Notes under the pieces: model-generated | Database searches by the model: none | Told to the model about the DNA's origin: nothing | What the model saw: only the letters and a program-made list of their open reading frames with translations | Source: Saccoglossus kowalevskii | Lineage: Eukaryota; Hemichordata; Enteropneusta; Harrimaniidae | Length of the DNA stretch: 24,816 nucleotides | Assembly: GCF_000003605.2 (NCBI RefSeq) | Contig: NW_003149273.1 | Span: 216,503 to 241,318 of the forward strand | Reading direction: 5' to 3' | Program-made: the position numbers and the translations under genes | Shown: one piece after another, positions 9,786 to 18,891 of the stretch | How positions within the stretch are numbered: position 1 is the first letter of the stretch | Layout of the letters: every line of letters begins with the position of its first letter

Positions 9786-11766
9786 AGTTTTATACTGCTT
9801 TTCTTTTTACAAGCATGTTCATGGTCAAGATGAAAGCAATCCACTGAAATAGCAAGATCGAATTGTAAGATTGCACAATACACACATTATTTGCAATATT
9901 TTGGGTGTAATAAAACGGTGAAATGATTCAACAGAATGAGGACATCTTAAAAAAATTTAAACAATTGCTGATGTCCGCTGAGCATCTAAATCTGCACACA
10001 TTTAAATTGTCTAATACTTTTTATGAAGCTACAACATTTATTGTGTCTATTTTGTCCACTTCTCTAATGGTAATATTGATGAAAATTTACATTACTATTG
10101 AAACACTAATATCGCACACCAAAATATTAATTATTAAATGTATCCTTTCATTTCGCAACAAACACTTGGTATATTATATTGGCCATGTGTTTTCAGTGCA
10201 TGAATTAACCTGAAACTATGTCCCTTGATAGGTCAAGCAGGTTATTAACCAATCAGAATGCTGGGTTGTGCCAGCTGAACAGATATGAGAATTTCAAGAT
10301 AACATCATGGCTAGCCCATGCAACATTGAAGTGATTTGTCAACATACAATAAGATCTTTTGCAATAGGTTTTAGTGAAAAAAGTCGTGTTGCCTTTTTGA
10401 CTCGGAATTAAACTAACTGGGTCAAGCAAGACTTTACACGTATGAACGAATACCACAATAATGTTTGTGTATGAAGTCATGTCAAAGATCTGTCACATGG
10501 AAATTGTACAATTTCATTTTTTTAAGAATGATTATTAGATTTTGCAGTTAATTATTAGGGGTGTACAATGATGATAGTTTAATTGTGTTGACCTTATTAC
10601 ATGTACTCTGATGTGCCAGAAAATGTAGAGATCAGCCCACCACTTGCTGTGGTAGTTCTCAGTACTTTACGCTTTGTATATTTCAATTTTTCATGAATTT
10701 TCATACATAATTATTTGGATGCTATAAAATGGTTTTAACATGCTTGTTACTCTGCCCATATCAATATCCATTCAATGAACAAGGTCCAGCTTTTATCGTG
10801 CCATTTTACTCAAAACATTGCATGGTATGGATATCTTAATGTACAGCTTCATAAAGAATAATATTTTGGAGGAAATCTAAATAAATTTACTATTCTGGTC
10901 TTTGCACAGTTTAGTGGATAATACATTACAACATACTGGTATACCATGTACATTTAGATACCTGGGTTTTGCCCCTCCTTTGATGTGCCTATACCTCCTA
11001 TACTAAAATGTAGCCTTCTGTTGATAAAAGGCTAGTATTGAAACACTATAGTCGGTTTCCCTGGAATAAATAAGGAAAAATTTATCTTTTTAAAGTCGCA
11101 AGGTAAGAAAGCTTGCTGTGAATAATATTGTAATATATTAATTTTTATTTAAATATTGTATTTATGTCAAATTTTTCAGTGAGTTAATATTATCTATTGC
11201 AGTCATTTTGTAACTGGTTCACCATCTCATACCATGTTTTTCCTGTTACACTCACTGTAGAACACTTTATTTTTACAGGCAATTTATTTCTACCGAATCA
11301 AAAAAAATTGCAATGAATATTTATTTTTCCAAGATTTAATGAAAACAAATAATATGGGTCAATTCCATTTATACTCTTCAGTAAAGAGAAATCTAAAGTC
11401 ATATTTTTATAGACTAGCAACTAGTCTATATTTGTAATACAAATTGAGTCACTGTATGCTTACAGTGTAGAATGTGTGCAGGGGATTGGATGTTCACCAT
11501 CCTCTGTATACTATAGCTGTTTTCAATCTTCTATGTTGCATTGCTATTGAAATTATATCTTGTTTATACCTTCTAAAATATCCCCTGGCATATTTCGAAA
11601 AATGCCAAATGTTCATGTCTTTTTGTGGTCATTGTCATGGTGATGAATTAAGATACTTCATGACCTGTGTCTTTTATAGTTGAAGTTCATATATAGGAGG
11701 GGAAATGTCTGTCGTTGTTGTTGAATTCGTCGTAAAACTTACAATAACTCAAACAGTTTTTATCCA
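9786..11766. other. AT-rich non-coding sequence
   Basis: Two plus-strand frames (9923-10213, with a hydrophobic stretch, and 11474-11683) lack recognisable motifs or splice context and are not called. There is a perfect 10-bp-stem hairpin at 11408-11430. Confidence 0.5.
11408..11430. repeat. Perfect short hairpin
   Basis: TATAGACTAG and CTAGTCTATA pair perfectly around a CAA loop. No flanking duplication or element could be defined. Confidence 0.85.
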
Positions 11767-12314
11767 TTTTTAGCTCCGCTGTCGACTTTGTCGAGCGGAG
11801 CTTATCATACGAGTGATTGTCCGTCGTCGTCCGTGTCAATGTTTTACTTTTTCAACTTCTTCTTGAAAACTACAAGCCTGAATGCTTTGATACTTGGTTT
11901 GTATGTACCTGGGGTAGACCTCTCTTAGATTTGTTCATTTCATGATGATATCTTCAATTCTCTAATTTTGGTGAATATTTTTGTAATTTTTGGTAAAAAG
12001 TGATATTTTTGACTTCTTGTTAAAAAACCCCAAGTCCAATTGCTTTGATATTGCATATATAGATGCTACATGTGTACCTTTCTCAGATTTGTTCATTTCG
12101 TGATGATATCTTCAATTCTCTAATTTTGGTGAATATTTTTGTATTTTTTGGTAAAAAGTGATATTGTTGACTTCTTGTTAAAAACAGCAAGTCCGATTGC
12201 TATACATACCGGGGGTACTATACATATTGTTCATTTTCTAATGATATCTTCAGTTCTTCAATTGAAATGTGCCTTGCTAACAGCGGAGCTATCTCAGCCG
12301 AGAGGCTGCTTGTT
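11767..12314 (+). mobile_element. Hairpin-headed 157-bp-monomer element, copy C
   Basis: The head hairpin starts at 11772 after a T run. Monomers start at 11854, 12011 and 12169 (steps 157 and 158, the latter from one extra A), with the last truncated. The tail gctaacagcggagctatctc ends in GCTTGTT at about 12314. Copy D begins about 70 bp later. No coding capacity was seen. Confidence 0.85.
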
Positions 12315-12386
12315 TGTTCAAACTTTGATATTAATAAGTTTGGGATCTCGGTCAAGTTCATGTTTGGTTTGTGTTTTTTTTTTTAG

Positions 12387-12739
12387 TTTTTTTAGCTCCG
12401 CTGTCGACTTTGTCGAGCGGAGCTTATCATATGAGTGATTGTCCGTCTTCGTCCGTGTCAATGTTTTACTTTTTCGACTTTTTCTTGAAAACTACAAGCC
12501 TGAATGCTTTGATACTTGGTGTATATGTACCTTGGGTAGACCTCTCTTAGGTTTGTTCATTTCATGTTGATATCTTCAATTCTCTAATTTTGGTGAATAT
12601 TTTTGTCATTTTTGGTAAAAAGTGATATTTTCGACTTCTTGTCTATACATATTGTTCGTTTTCTAGTGATGTCTTCAGTTCTTTAATTGAAATGTGCATT
12701 GCTAACAGCGGAGCTATCTCAGCCGATAGGCTGCATGTT
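12387..12739 (+). mobile_element. Hairpin-headed 157-bp-monomer element, copy D (short)
   Basis: The head hairpin starts at 12394 after a T run. There is one full monomer (12476 to 12633), then a sharply truncated second that jumps to ctatacatattgttcg and the tail, ending ATGTTT at 12739. It is the shortest complete copy in the window and shows that monomer number varies between insertions. Confidence 0.85.
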
Positions 12740-12769
12740 TTTATATGCGGTATCTTGGACATGCTCTGT

Positions 12770-13030
12770 CAGTTCTCATTCAAATTTGGCACATACATGT
12801 ACTTTATACATGTTAGGATGCATGTCCATGACAATTTGTTTCAAAATCTGGTCAAGGATGGCTGATTGACAGCCATCTGACTTTTTGGCCTTACTACTAT
12901 ATTTCCACAATTTATGTACCATTTTCATTCGTATTTGACACATACATCATACATATCAGTGTGTTTCATGACTAGATCAAAGATGGCAGAATAACGGCTG
13001 TTTTTATTTTTGGCCATATTACTACTACAC
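12770..13030. repeat. Imperfect tandem pair (about 149 bp) with a palindromic ATGGCTG/CAGCCAT core
   Basis: cattcaaatttggcacatac (12777) is echoed by cattcgtatttgacacatac (12926). In the first unit, GATGGCTG-ATTGA-CAGCCATC (12857-12877) is a perfect 8-bp hairpin. The second unit has a decayed version at about 12981. Both end in ttggcc(t/a)tattactacta-like sequence. A related module lies at 24190-24330. Confidence 0.6.
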
Positions 13031-13573
13031 GGAACACGTGTTTTGATGTAAATAAACAATCTGTTGTATACGCCACTTGGAACTAAAGTTTCAAGGACAC
13101 ACTCGCGACAACCCCTCCACTTTAATATGACGAGCACAAAGGGAACTTTCAAAAATTTAACGTGGACATGTAGTATTAGTCGAGGAACATGAATATTAAT
13201 TAATTTTTGTGTAATTATTGGTTATTGTTGGTGTCAGAATTGTTCACACCTTAATTTCAGCCTGTAATTTTTGCACAAAATGTTTAGATGTATTGTTGCA
13301 TTGTTTTAGGAGTTTTATACTTACTTTTGCTATGCAAAGTAAAGATTATATTATCAGTTTGTATCAATCCATTCTTTTATTTAATTAATCTAGATTCTCA
13401 ATGGGCAAGGTTGTAATAATTATGCTATGTTTTTATATTATTTATATCGGTATCTGTCTGTACAGTGACATGCATACTATTCACACAGAATATTGTATTG
13501 CTGCATTAATAACCTGCCTGAATGACAGGTGTGTCTATGCTCATAAGTCATATTTTAATAACCCAGTATGCAA
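13031..13573. other. AT-rich non-coding sequence
   Basis: No gene or repeat was recognised between the tandem pair and element copy E. Confidence 0.55.
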
Positions 13574-15016
13574 TTTTTAGCTCCGCTGTCGACTTTGTCG
13601 AGCGGAGCTTATCATATGAGTGATTGTCCGTCGTCGTCGTCGTCCGTCGTCCGTCGTCCGTGTCAATGTTTTACTTTTTCGACTTCTTCTTGAAAACTAC
13701 AAGCCTGAATGCTTTGATACTTGGTGTATATGTACCNNNNNNNNNNNNNNNNNNNNNNNNNNNNNNNNNNNNNNNNNNNNNNNNNNNNNNNNNNNNNNNN
13801 NNNNNNNNNNNNNNNNNNNNNNNNNNNNNNNNNNNNNNNNNNNNNNNNNNNNNNNNNNNNNNNNNNNNNNNNNNNNNNNNNNNNNNNNNNNNNNNNNNNN
13901 NNNNNNNNNNNNNNNNNNNNNNNNNNNNNNNNNNNNNNNNNNNNNNNNNNNNNNNNNNNNNNNNNNNNNNNNNNNNNNNNNNNNNNNNNNNNNNNNNNNN
14001 NNNNNNNNNNNNNNNNNNNNNNNNNNNNNNNNNNNNNNNNNNNNNNNNNNNNNNNNNNNNNNNNNNNNNNNNNNNNNNNNNNNNNNNNNNNNNNNNNNNN
14101 NNNNNNNNNNNNNNNNNNNNNNNNNNNNNNNNNNNNNNNNNNNNNNNNNNNNNNNNNNNNNNNNNNNNNNNNNNNNNNNNNNNNNNNNNNNNNNNNNNNN
14201 NNNNNNNNNNNNNNNNNNNNNNNNNNNNNNNNNNNNNNNNNNNNNNNNNNNNNNNNNNNNNNNNNNNNNNNNNNNNNNNNNNNNNNNNNNNNNNNNNNNN
14301 NNNNNNNNNNNNNNNNNNNNNNNNNNNNNNNNNNNNNNNNNNNNNNNNNNNNNNNNNNNNNNNNNNNNNNNNNNNNNNNNNNNNNNNNNNNNNNNNNNNN
14401 NNNNNNNNNNNNNNNNNNNNNNNNNNNNNNNNNNNNNNNNNNNNNNNNNNNNNNNNNNNNNNNNNNNNNNNNNNNNNNNNNNNNNNNNNNNNNNNNNNNN
14501 NNNNNNNNNNNNNNNNNNNNNNNNNNNNNNNNNNNNNNNNNNNNNNNNNNNNNNNNNNNNNNNNNNNNNNNNNNNNNNNNNNNNNNNNNNNNNNNNNNNN
14601 NNNNNNNNNNNNNNNNNNNNNNNNNNNNNNNNNNNNNNNNNNNNNNNNNNNNNNNNNNNNNNNNNNNNNNNNNNNNNNNNNNNNNNNNNNNNNNNNNNNN
14701 NNNNNNNNNNNNNNNNNNNNNNGTTGAAAACTGTAAGTCCGATTGCTTTGATATTACATATATAGGTACTACATGTGGACCTCTCTCAGATTTGTTCGTT
14801 TTGTGATGATATCTTCAATTCTCTAATTAATTTATTTTGGTGAATATTTTTGTAATTTTTTGGTAAAAAGTGATATTTTCGACTTCTTGTTAAAAACTGT
14901 AAGTCTGATTGCTTTGATACTATTCATATTGTTCATTTTCTAATCATGTCTTCAGTTCTTTAATTGAAATGTGCATTGCTAACAGCGGAGCTATCTCAGC
15001 CGATAGGCTGCTTGTT
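13574..15016 (+). mobile_element. Hairpin-headed 157-bp-monomer element, copy E (contains the assembly gap)
   Basis: The head hairpin is 13579-13609, with a leader carrying a GTC/CGTC microsatellite (about 13626-13660). The first monomer is at 13681 and is interrupted by N at 13737. Sequence resumes in a monomer at 14723; another monomer starts at 14881, and the tail ends at about 15016. It is the longest copy, with several monomers presumably hidden in the gap. Apparent long reading frames here are simply read through N. Confidence 0.82.
13737..14722. other. Assembly gap, 986 N
   Basis: An unbroken run of N inside a tandem-monomer element. The true length and content are unknown. Confidence 0.99.
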
Positions 15017-15500
15017 GCTTTACATGTGCAAATTACCTTTTCCTTAAACACTAAACTGATTGTGTTAAAATTTGGTACAAAAGACATGACAAGTTTTTCT
15101 CTATTTTTTGTTCCCAATTGCAAATACATCCAAATACAGGTGGGAACAATGTCGTTGATATTGATTTGTTTCCCTGTAGTCAAAGACATGGCCTTTATTG
15201 ATTGGAATGATCTCAATACCATATCAATTTCTTTTGGATAGCAATTGTTGATTCTAAGGTAACCATGGATTTATTGAAAGTGAAGCTGAACAGCAATGAC
15301 GGACATGCCTGGTTTGTTAATGTCTAGACTTGCCTTACTCACCAACTATCAGATGAAGGTCATACTGAAAGTGAGACATGCCATGACATGACCTAATTTG
15401 GATATGGAGCTATTTACTGATAACTTGGTTCATTGGTTCACAGTGTGTACTGTTGCAGAAAGTTCATACTATCATGTTTCAGTCCTGTACTAGATTGTTA
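15017..15500. other. Non-coding sequence after element copy E
   Basis: A plus-strand frame runs from the element tail into this stretch (to 15241) but has no motif. Wording such as aaaatttggtacaaaagaca is similar in style to the repeats at 12.8 kb, so part may be old repeat. Confidence 0.4.
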
Positions 15501-15770
15501 TGACCAATTGCTTCATGATACTAGCCAGGAATACTTATCAGACCAGCCACAGGTCTGGCATTGAGTGATCAAATGCTTTATGATACTAGCCAGGAATACT
15601 TATCAGACCAGCCACAGGTCTGGCATTGAGTGATCAAATGCTTTATGATACTAGCCAGGAATACTTATCAGACCAGCCACAGGTCTGGCATTGAGTGATC
15701 AAATGCTTTATGATACTAGCCAGGAATACTTATCAGACCAGCCACAGGTCTGGCACTGAGTGATCAAATG
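15501..15770. repeat. 65-bp tandem array, four near-identical units
   Basis: Units start at 15516, 15581, 15646 and 15711, exactly 65 bp apart, with a partial diverged unit in front (gaccaattgcttca). The units are nearly identical; the last has cactgag instead of cattgag. Each contains CAGACC-agccaca-GGTCTG, a 6-bp-stem hairpin. The near identity suggests recent amplification. Confidence 0.95.
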
Positions 15771-16202
15771 GTAATGTTGTGTTTTCTTGTGGTTCACATA
15801 ACATTGAAGTAGTGATTGAAACTGGAAATTAAAATTACTTTTTTTTGATGAATTGAAACAAACCAATTTGTAAGTTCCTGTTTTAGGGCTTCATCTGAAC
15901 AGTGACTAAAAAGTCTTTTAAATAAAGATATCATTTGTTTGCTCAGTTTATTACAAGGGGAGTAAATTGGGTGACTTCTTAATAATGCAAAAAATTATGT
16001 TTATGTACAATTTCTTTTAGCCTTGTCTGTTTGTAGTATGTTTCATGTTCTGTAACCCGGCGTATTTGTCCATTTTTGAACATTATCCAACCATTGCCAA
16101 CAGTGGTCCATAGCAATCTGTAATGCTATTGGGCGGAACAAGTTTGTACTTATTTAACATGTGTTACTGGTAATCAGGATGTAATGTTGCCATTTGAGCT
16201 CG
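15771..16202. other. Non-coding sequence
   Basis: Nothing recognised. Confidence 0.5.
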
Positions 16203-16374
16203 CATGTTTTTACTAAATAATAAACTTTATTGCCATACTAGGCCACCGGCCCATCACAATCTCAAGTTTACATTTCTTGAAAACAATAATAATACATAAA
16301 TACATAAATTATCTGTAATATAAAAATACTGCCCATCAAGAGGTTAATTTCAGTGCCTCTGACATGTTTTTACT
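16203..16374 (-). mobile_element. 5'-truncated LINE 3' end with 12-bp target-site duplication
   Basis: catgtttttact occurs at 16203-16214 and again at 16363-16374, flanking 148 bp. Read on the minus strand, the insert ends gggccggtggcctagtatgg then caataaagtttattattt, a polyadenylation signal (complement 16226-16231) followed by a short A/T tail. Such ends are typical of CR1/L2/RTE-like non-LTR retrotransposons in invertebrates (from memory of such families). No coding part remains. The perfect duplication marks a true insertion, truncated at its 5' end. Confidence 0.75.
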
Positions 16375-18060
16375 GTGACCTATGAAAGGGGAAATTTACT
16401 GTGTTATAAAGATTGAGCTAGTAATGGCCAATATTAACAGTTCAGTCTATGGTAAACAACTTTAAGGTAGAAAGACTAATATTATTTGCATACTTGTTTT
16501 CATCTTCTAATTGTGACTAAATGGCTACAAAAAGACCCAGTAAAGTATATATTTTTGGAATCGCCAGCCTTCTGCGACACGTTACGTTTTTCTGTAAAAA
16601 AAAATAATTACGCATTCATGCTGGTGATAAGAAGCTGTTGTTCAGTAGTCTTCTAAATTTAATGCATCTTATCAGTTTTATTCAAGCAACATGTTTTAAA
16701 CACAGCGTGCTGAATATCAATTTTAGTTTTAGTCACATTGCCCCAACTCAAACCACCAAACGTTGGTAAATAATTTACAAAAGAGTTTGTCTGGACACAT
16801 TCAAGTTCCACCCATTGTCACCTTAAATAGTGTTAAAGACCTCGTATTTTGAAATACATAAACTCCTAGAAAACATTGATGAAGTCATGACAACGATCAA
16901 GCTTGTTTATCTGCGCAACCGATTTGTTTTCACATGTATGCATCCTAATATATGAGGCTATTGGAAACCCCCCCAAAAAATAAAGGAATGAGACAGTTAT
17001 ATTTCAGTAACATCTGTAAAACTCCTGCCACCCCCTTAACTAATTTTTTTTGTTCTTTATTGAACTTTCGATACTGACCATAAATACAGCAGAATTCTAG
17101 GTCAATGACCTGACCTTATGTCCAACTATTAATTTTATCTTTCTGTTGTGAACATCTGCTTCCATTTTTAAACTACACGCATTCATATTCATGGACTGAG
17201 ATATGTATACTGGTATTTTCTCATTTCTCATAAACAGAGCTACATATAAGTAGGTCAAAGGTCAGGGTTTAAAGGTCACAGACAGCCAAGCAGAACTGTA
17301 CTGTTCGGGTGGATGTAATAATTATGTAGTTTTACCAAGTTATGTTTACAATTGGAATACACCATTGCTAGCAACGTATCTATTTTGAATATACTACCAT
17401 AAATGAGTAGCAGACAATAACAATTTGAGAAAAAAATTGAAATAGAAATTTTAGTAGAAACAATTTATTTGTAAATGGCATGCAACACAATAAGTCTTGT
17501 ATCAGTTATGATCATCTTTGTGAGACCAAACCAGGAGGTTTTTGTAATTCTGAAGAATAGAGATACTGTGATAGTCAGTCATCAAGGCTCTCTACTGTCG
17601 AATTGGCTCTATTTACAAAAGGCATGCACGAGGAGGGCCCAATGAGGTGTTACAGAATTGAACCTCATGCAGAATCACTTCATGCAAATACATTAATTAT
17701 TCATTGAGTTTTAATTTTATAATCCACTAAATTTGAATCTTTGTGACCATGTAAAATAACAATAGAACCAATTGTTTCAGCTAGTGACTATGATATTAAC
17801 ATAAAAATTAAATGCTAGTAAATATAACTGGTTATATAGTATGTAAGTATACAATGTATGTGTAATTATTATTTATTAGAATTCATCACAAGATTGTATA
17901 GCTGTACTGAATATTTTAATAACATGGTATTAATATTAATATAATATAATATTCTATTGCTTACTGGTAGCTTCAGGATTTCAGTTTCTATATTTGTCAT
18001 CTGGTAATGTAATTAATTACTAATGATCATGATCAAATAAAAGAACAAACCAATAGCATC
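16375..18060. other. AT-rich non-coding sequence
   Basis: No gene, RNA or transposon was recognised by eye. A 12-bp palindrome TGATCATGATCA lies at 18024-18035 next to the minisatellite. A short open run around 17587-17660 was considered and not called. Confidence 0.5.
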
Positions 18061-18865
18061 AGAAAGGATGCAAGCAAGAGGTACTTCCTATGGGAGTGTA
18101 TACTATAGGGTCAGAAGTGATGCAAGAAAGAGGTACTCCCATGGGAGTGTATACTATAGGGTCAGAAGGAATGCAAGCAGGAGGTACTCCCATAGGAGCA
18201 TATACTATAGGGTCAGAAGGGATACAAGCAGGAGGTACTCCCATGGGAGTGTATACTATAGGGTCAGAAGGGATACAAGCAGGAGGTACTCCCATAGGAG
18301 CATATACTATAGGGTCAGAAGGGATGCAAGCAGGAGGTACTCCCATAGGAACATATACTATAGGGTCAGAAGGGATGCAAGCAGGAGGTACTCCGATGGG
18401 AGTGTATACTATAGGGTCAGAAGGGATGCAAGCAGGAGGTACTCCCATAGGAGCATATACTATAGGGTCAGAAAGGATGCAAGCAGGAGGTACTCCCGTG
18501 GGAGCATATACTATAGGGTCAGAAGGGATGCAAGCAGGAGGTACTCCCATGGGAGTGTATACTATAGGGTCAGAAGGGGTGCAAGCAGGAGCTACTCCCA
18601 TAGGAGCATATACTATAGGGTCAGAAGGGATGCAAGCAGGAGGTACTCCCATGGGAGTGTATACTATAGGGTCAGAAAGGATGCAAGCAGGAGGTACTCC
18701 CATGGGAGCATATACTATAGGGTCAGCAGAAATATGTCCAGCATTATAATACCACGAATAAACAAGCAAGTCGTTCACTACCAAGTCAACTAGCCACACA
18801 CATGGAGCTCTATGGTGCACAAAACCTCCCCAAAAAACTGAACCGACCAACACCATTCTGTACAC
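18059..18865 (-). CDS. Questionable ORF, 268 aa, 17-residue repeats
   Basis: This minus-strand frame has about 46 residues of unique N-terminus (MYRMVLVGSVFWGG...), then roughly 13 repeats of the type DPIVY(T/A)PMGVPPACIPS, and stops just past the last unit. In its favour, the two recurring subtypes differ in this frame by two silent changes (TAC/TAT, CCC/CCT) and one Thr/Ala change. The ATACAA variant is also silent here, while both change residues in the plus frames. Against it, other variants are non-silent, the first unit has a 1-bp insertion, no splice or promoter signals were recognised, and any stop-free 51-bp repeat gives such frames. No known protein was recognised. It is more likely a minisatellite than a gene. 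Confidence 0.15.
   Translation of the reverse strand: MYRMVLVGSVFWGGFVHHRAPCVWLVDLVVNDLLVYSWYYNAGHISADPIVYAPMGVPPACILSDPIVYTPMGVPPACIPSDPIVYAPMGVAPACTPSDPIVYTPMGVPPACIPSDPIVYAPTGVPPACILSDPIVYAPMGVPPACIPSDPIVYTPIGVPPACIPSDPIVYVPMGVPPACIPSDPIVYAPMGVPPACIPSDPIVYTPMGVPPACIPSDPIVYAPMGVPPACIPSDPIVYTPMGVPLSCITSDPIVYTPIGSTSCLHPF
18061..18727. repeat. 51-bp minisatellite, 13 units, open in several frames
   Basis: Units start (atgcaagcagg...) at 18068, 18120, 18171, 18222, 18273, 18324, 18375, 18426, 18477, 18528, 18579, 18630 and 18681. All are 51 bp except the first (52 bp, extra T). Two subtypes differ at catgggagtgtat versus cataggagcatat and tend to alternate. Because 51 is 17 codons, frames on both strands stay open, for example plus MQAGGTPMGVYTIGSEG and minus PIVYTPMGVPPACIPSD. 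The minus frame continues through unique DNA to an ATG at 18865. See the separate entry for the coding question. Confidence 0.96.
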
Positions 18866-18891
18866 ATGCAGTAATGGAGGATATGTTCACA

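Noticed and set aside
9641-9883. 80-residue minus frame in the dispersed repeat
   Set aside because: The matching region of copy 2 (about 23870-24020) has several in-frame stops and indels, so no conserved coding.
9923-10213. 96-residue plus frame with a hydrophobic stretch
   Set aside because: Composition is that expected from AT-rich DNA (Ile, Leu, Phe, Lys). No domain, splice or promoter signals were seen.
5012-10235. Shared wording acct(a/g)aaactatgtcc(t/c)ttga at about 5014 and 10208
   Set aside because: Only about 20 bp match and the flanks differ, so it is too short to call a repeat family by eye.
13620-14806. Three plus-strand frames of more than 360 codons
   Set aside because: Almost their whole length is read through N. 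The real sequence at their ends is the mobile element leader and monomers.
14944-15222. Minus-strand peptide containing SSLSAEIAPLLAMHI
   Set aside because: The same peptide appears at 7616-7798 because it is the complement of the mobile-element tail. It is not a conserved protein domain.
15501-15770. CRISPR-like array
   Set aside because: The whole 65-bp unit is repeated with no unique spacers, so it is an ordinary tandem repeat.
18068-18793. Plus-strand repeat proteins (Arg/Tyr-rich and Gly-rich frames)
   Set aside because: They are by-products of a stop-free 51-bp unit. The subtype differences change residues in these frames and the 1-bp insertion in unit 1 splits them.
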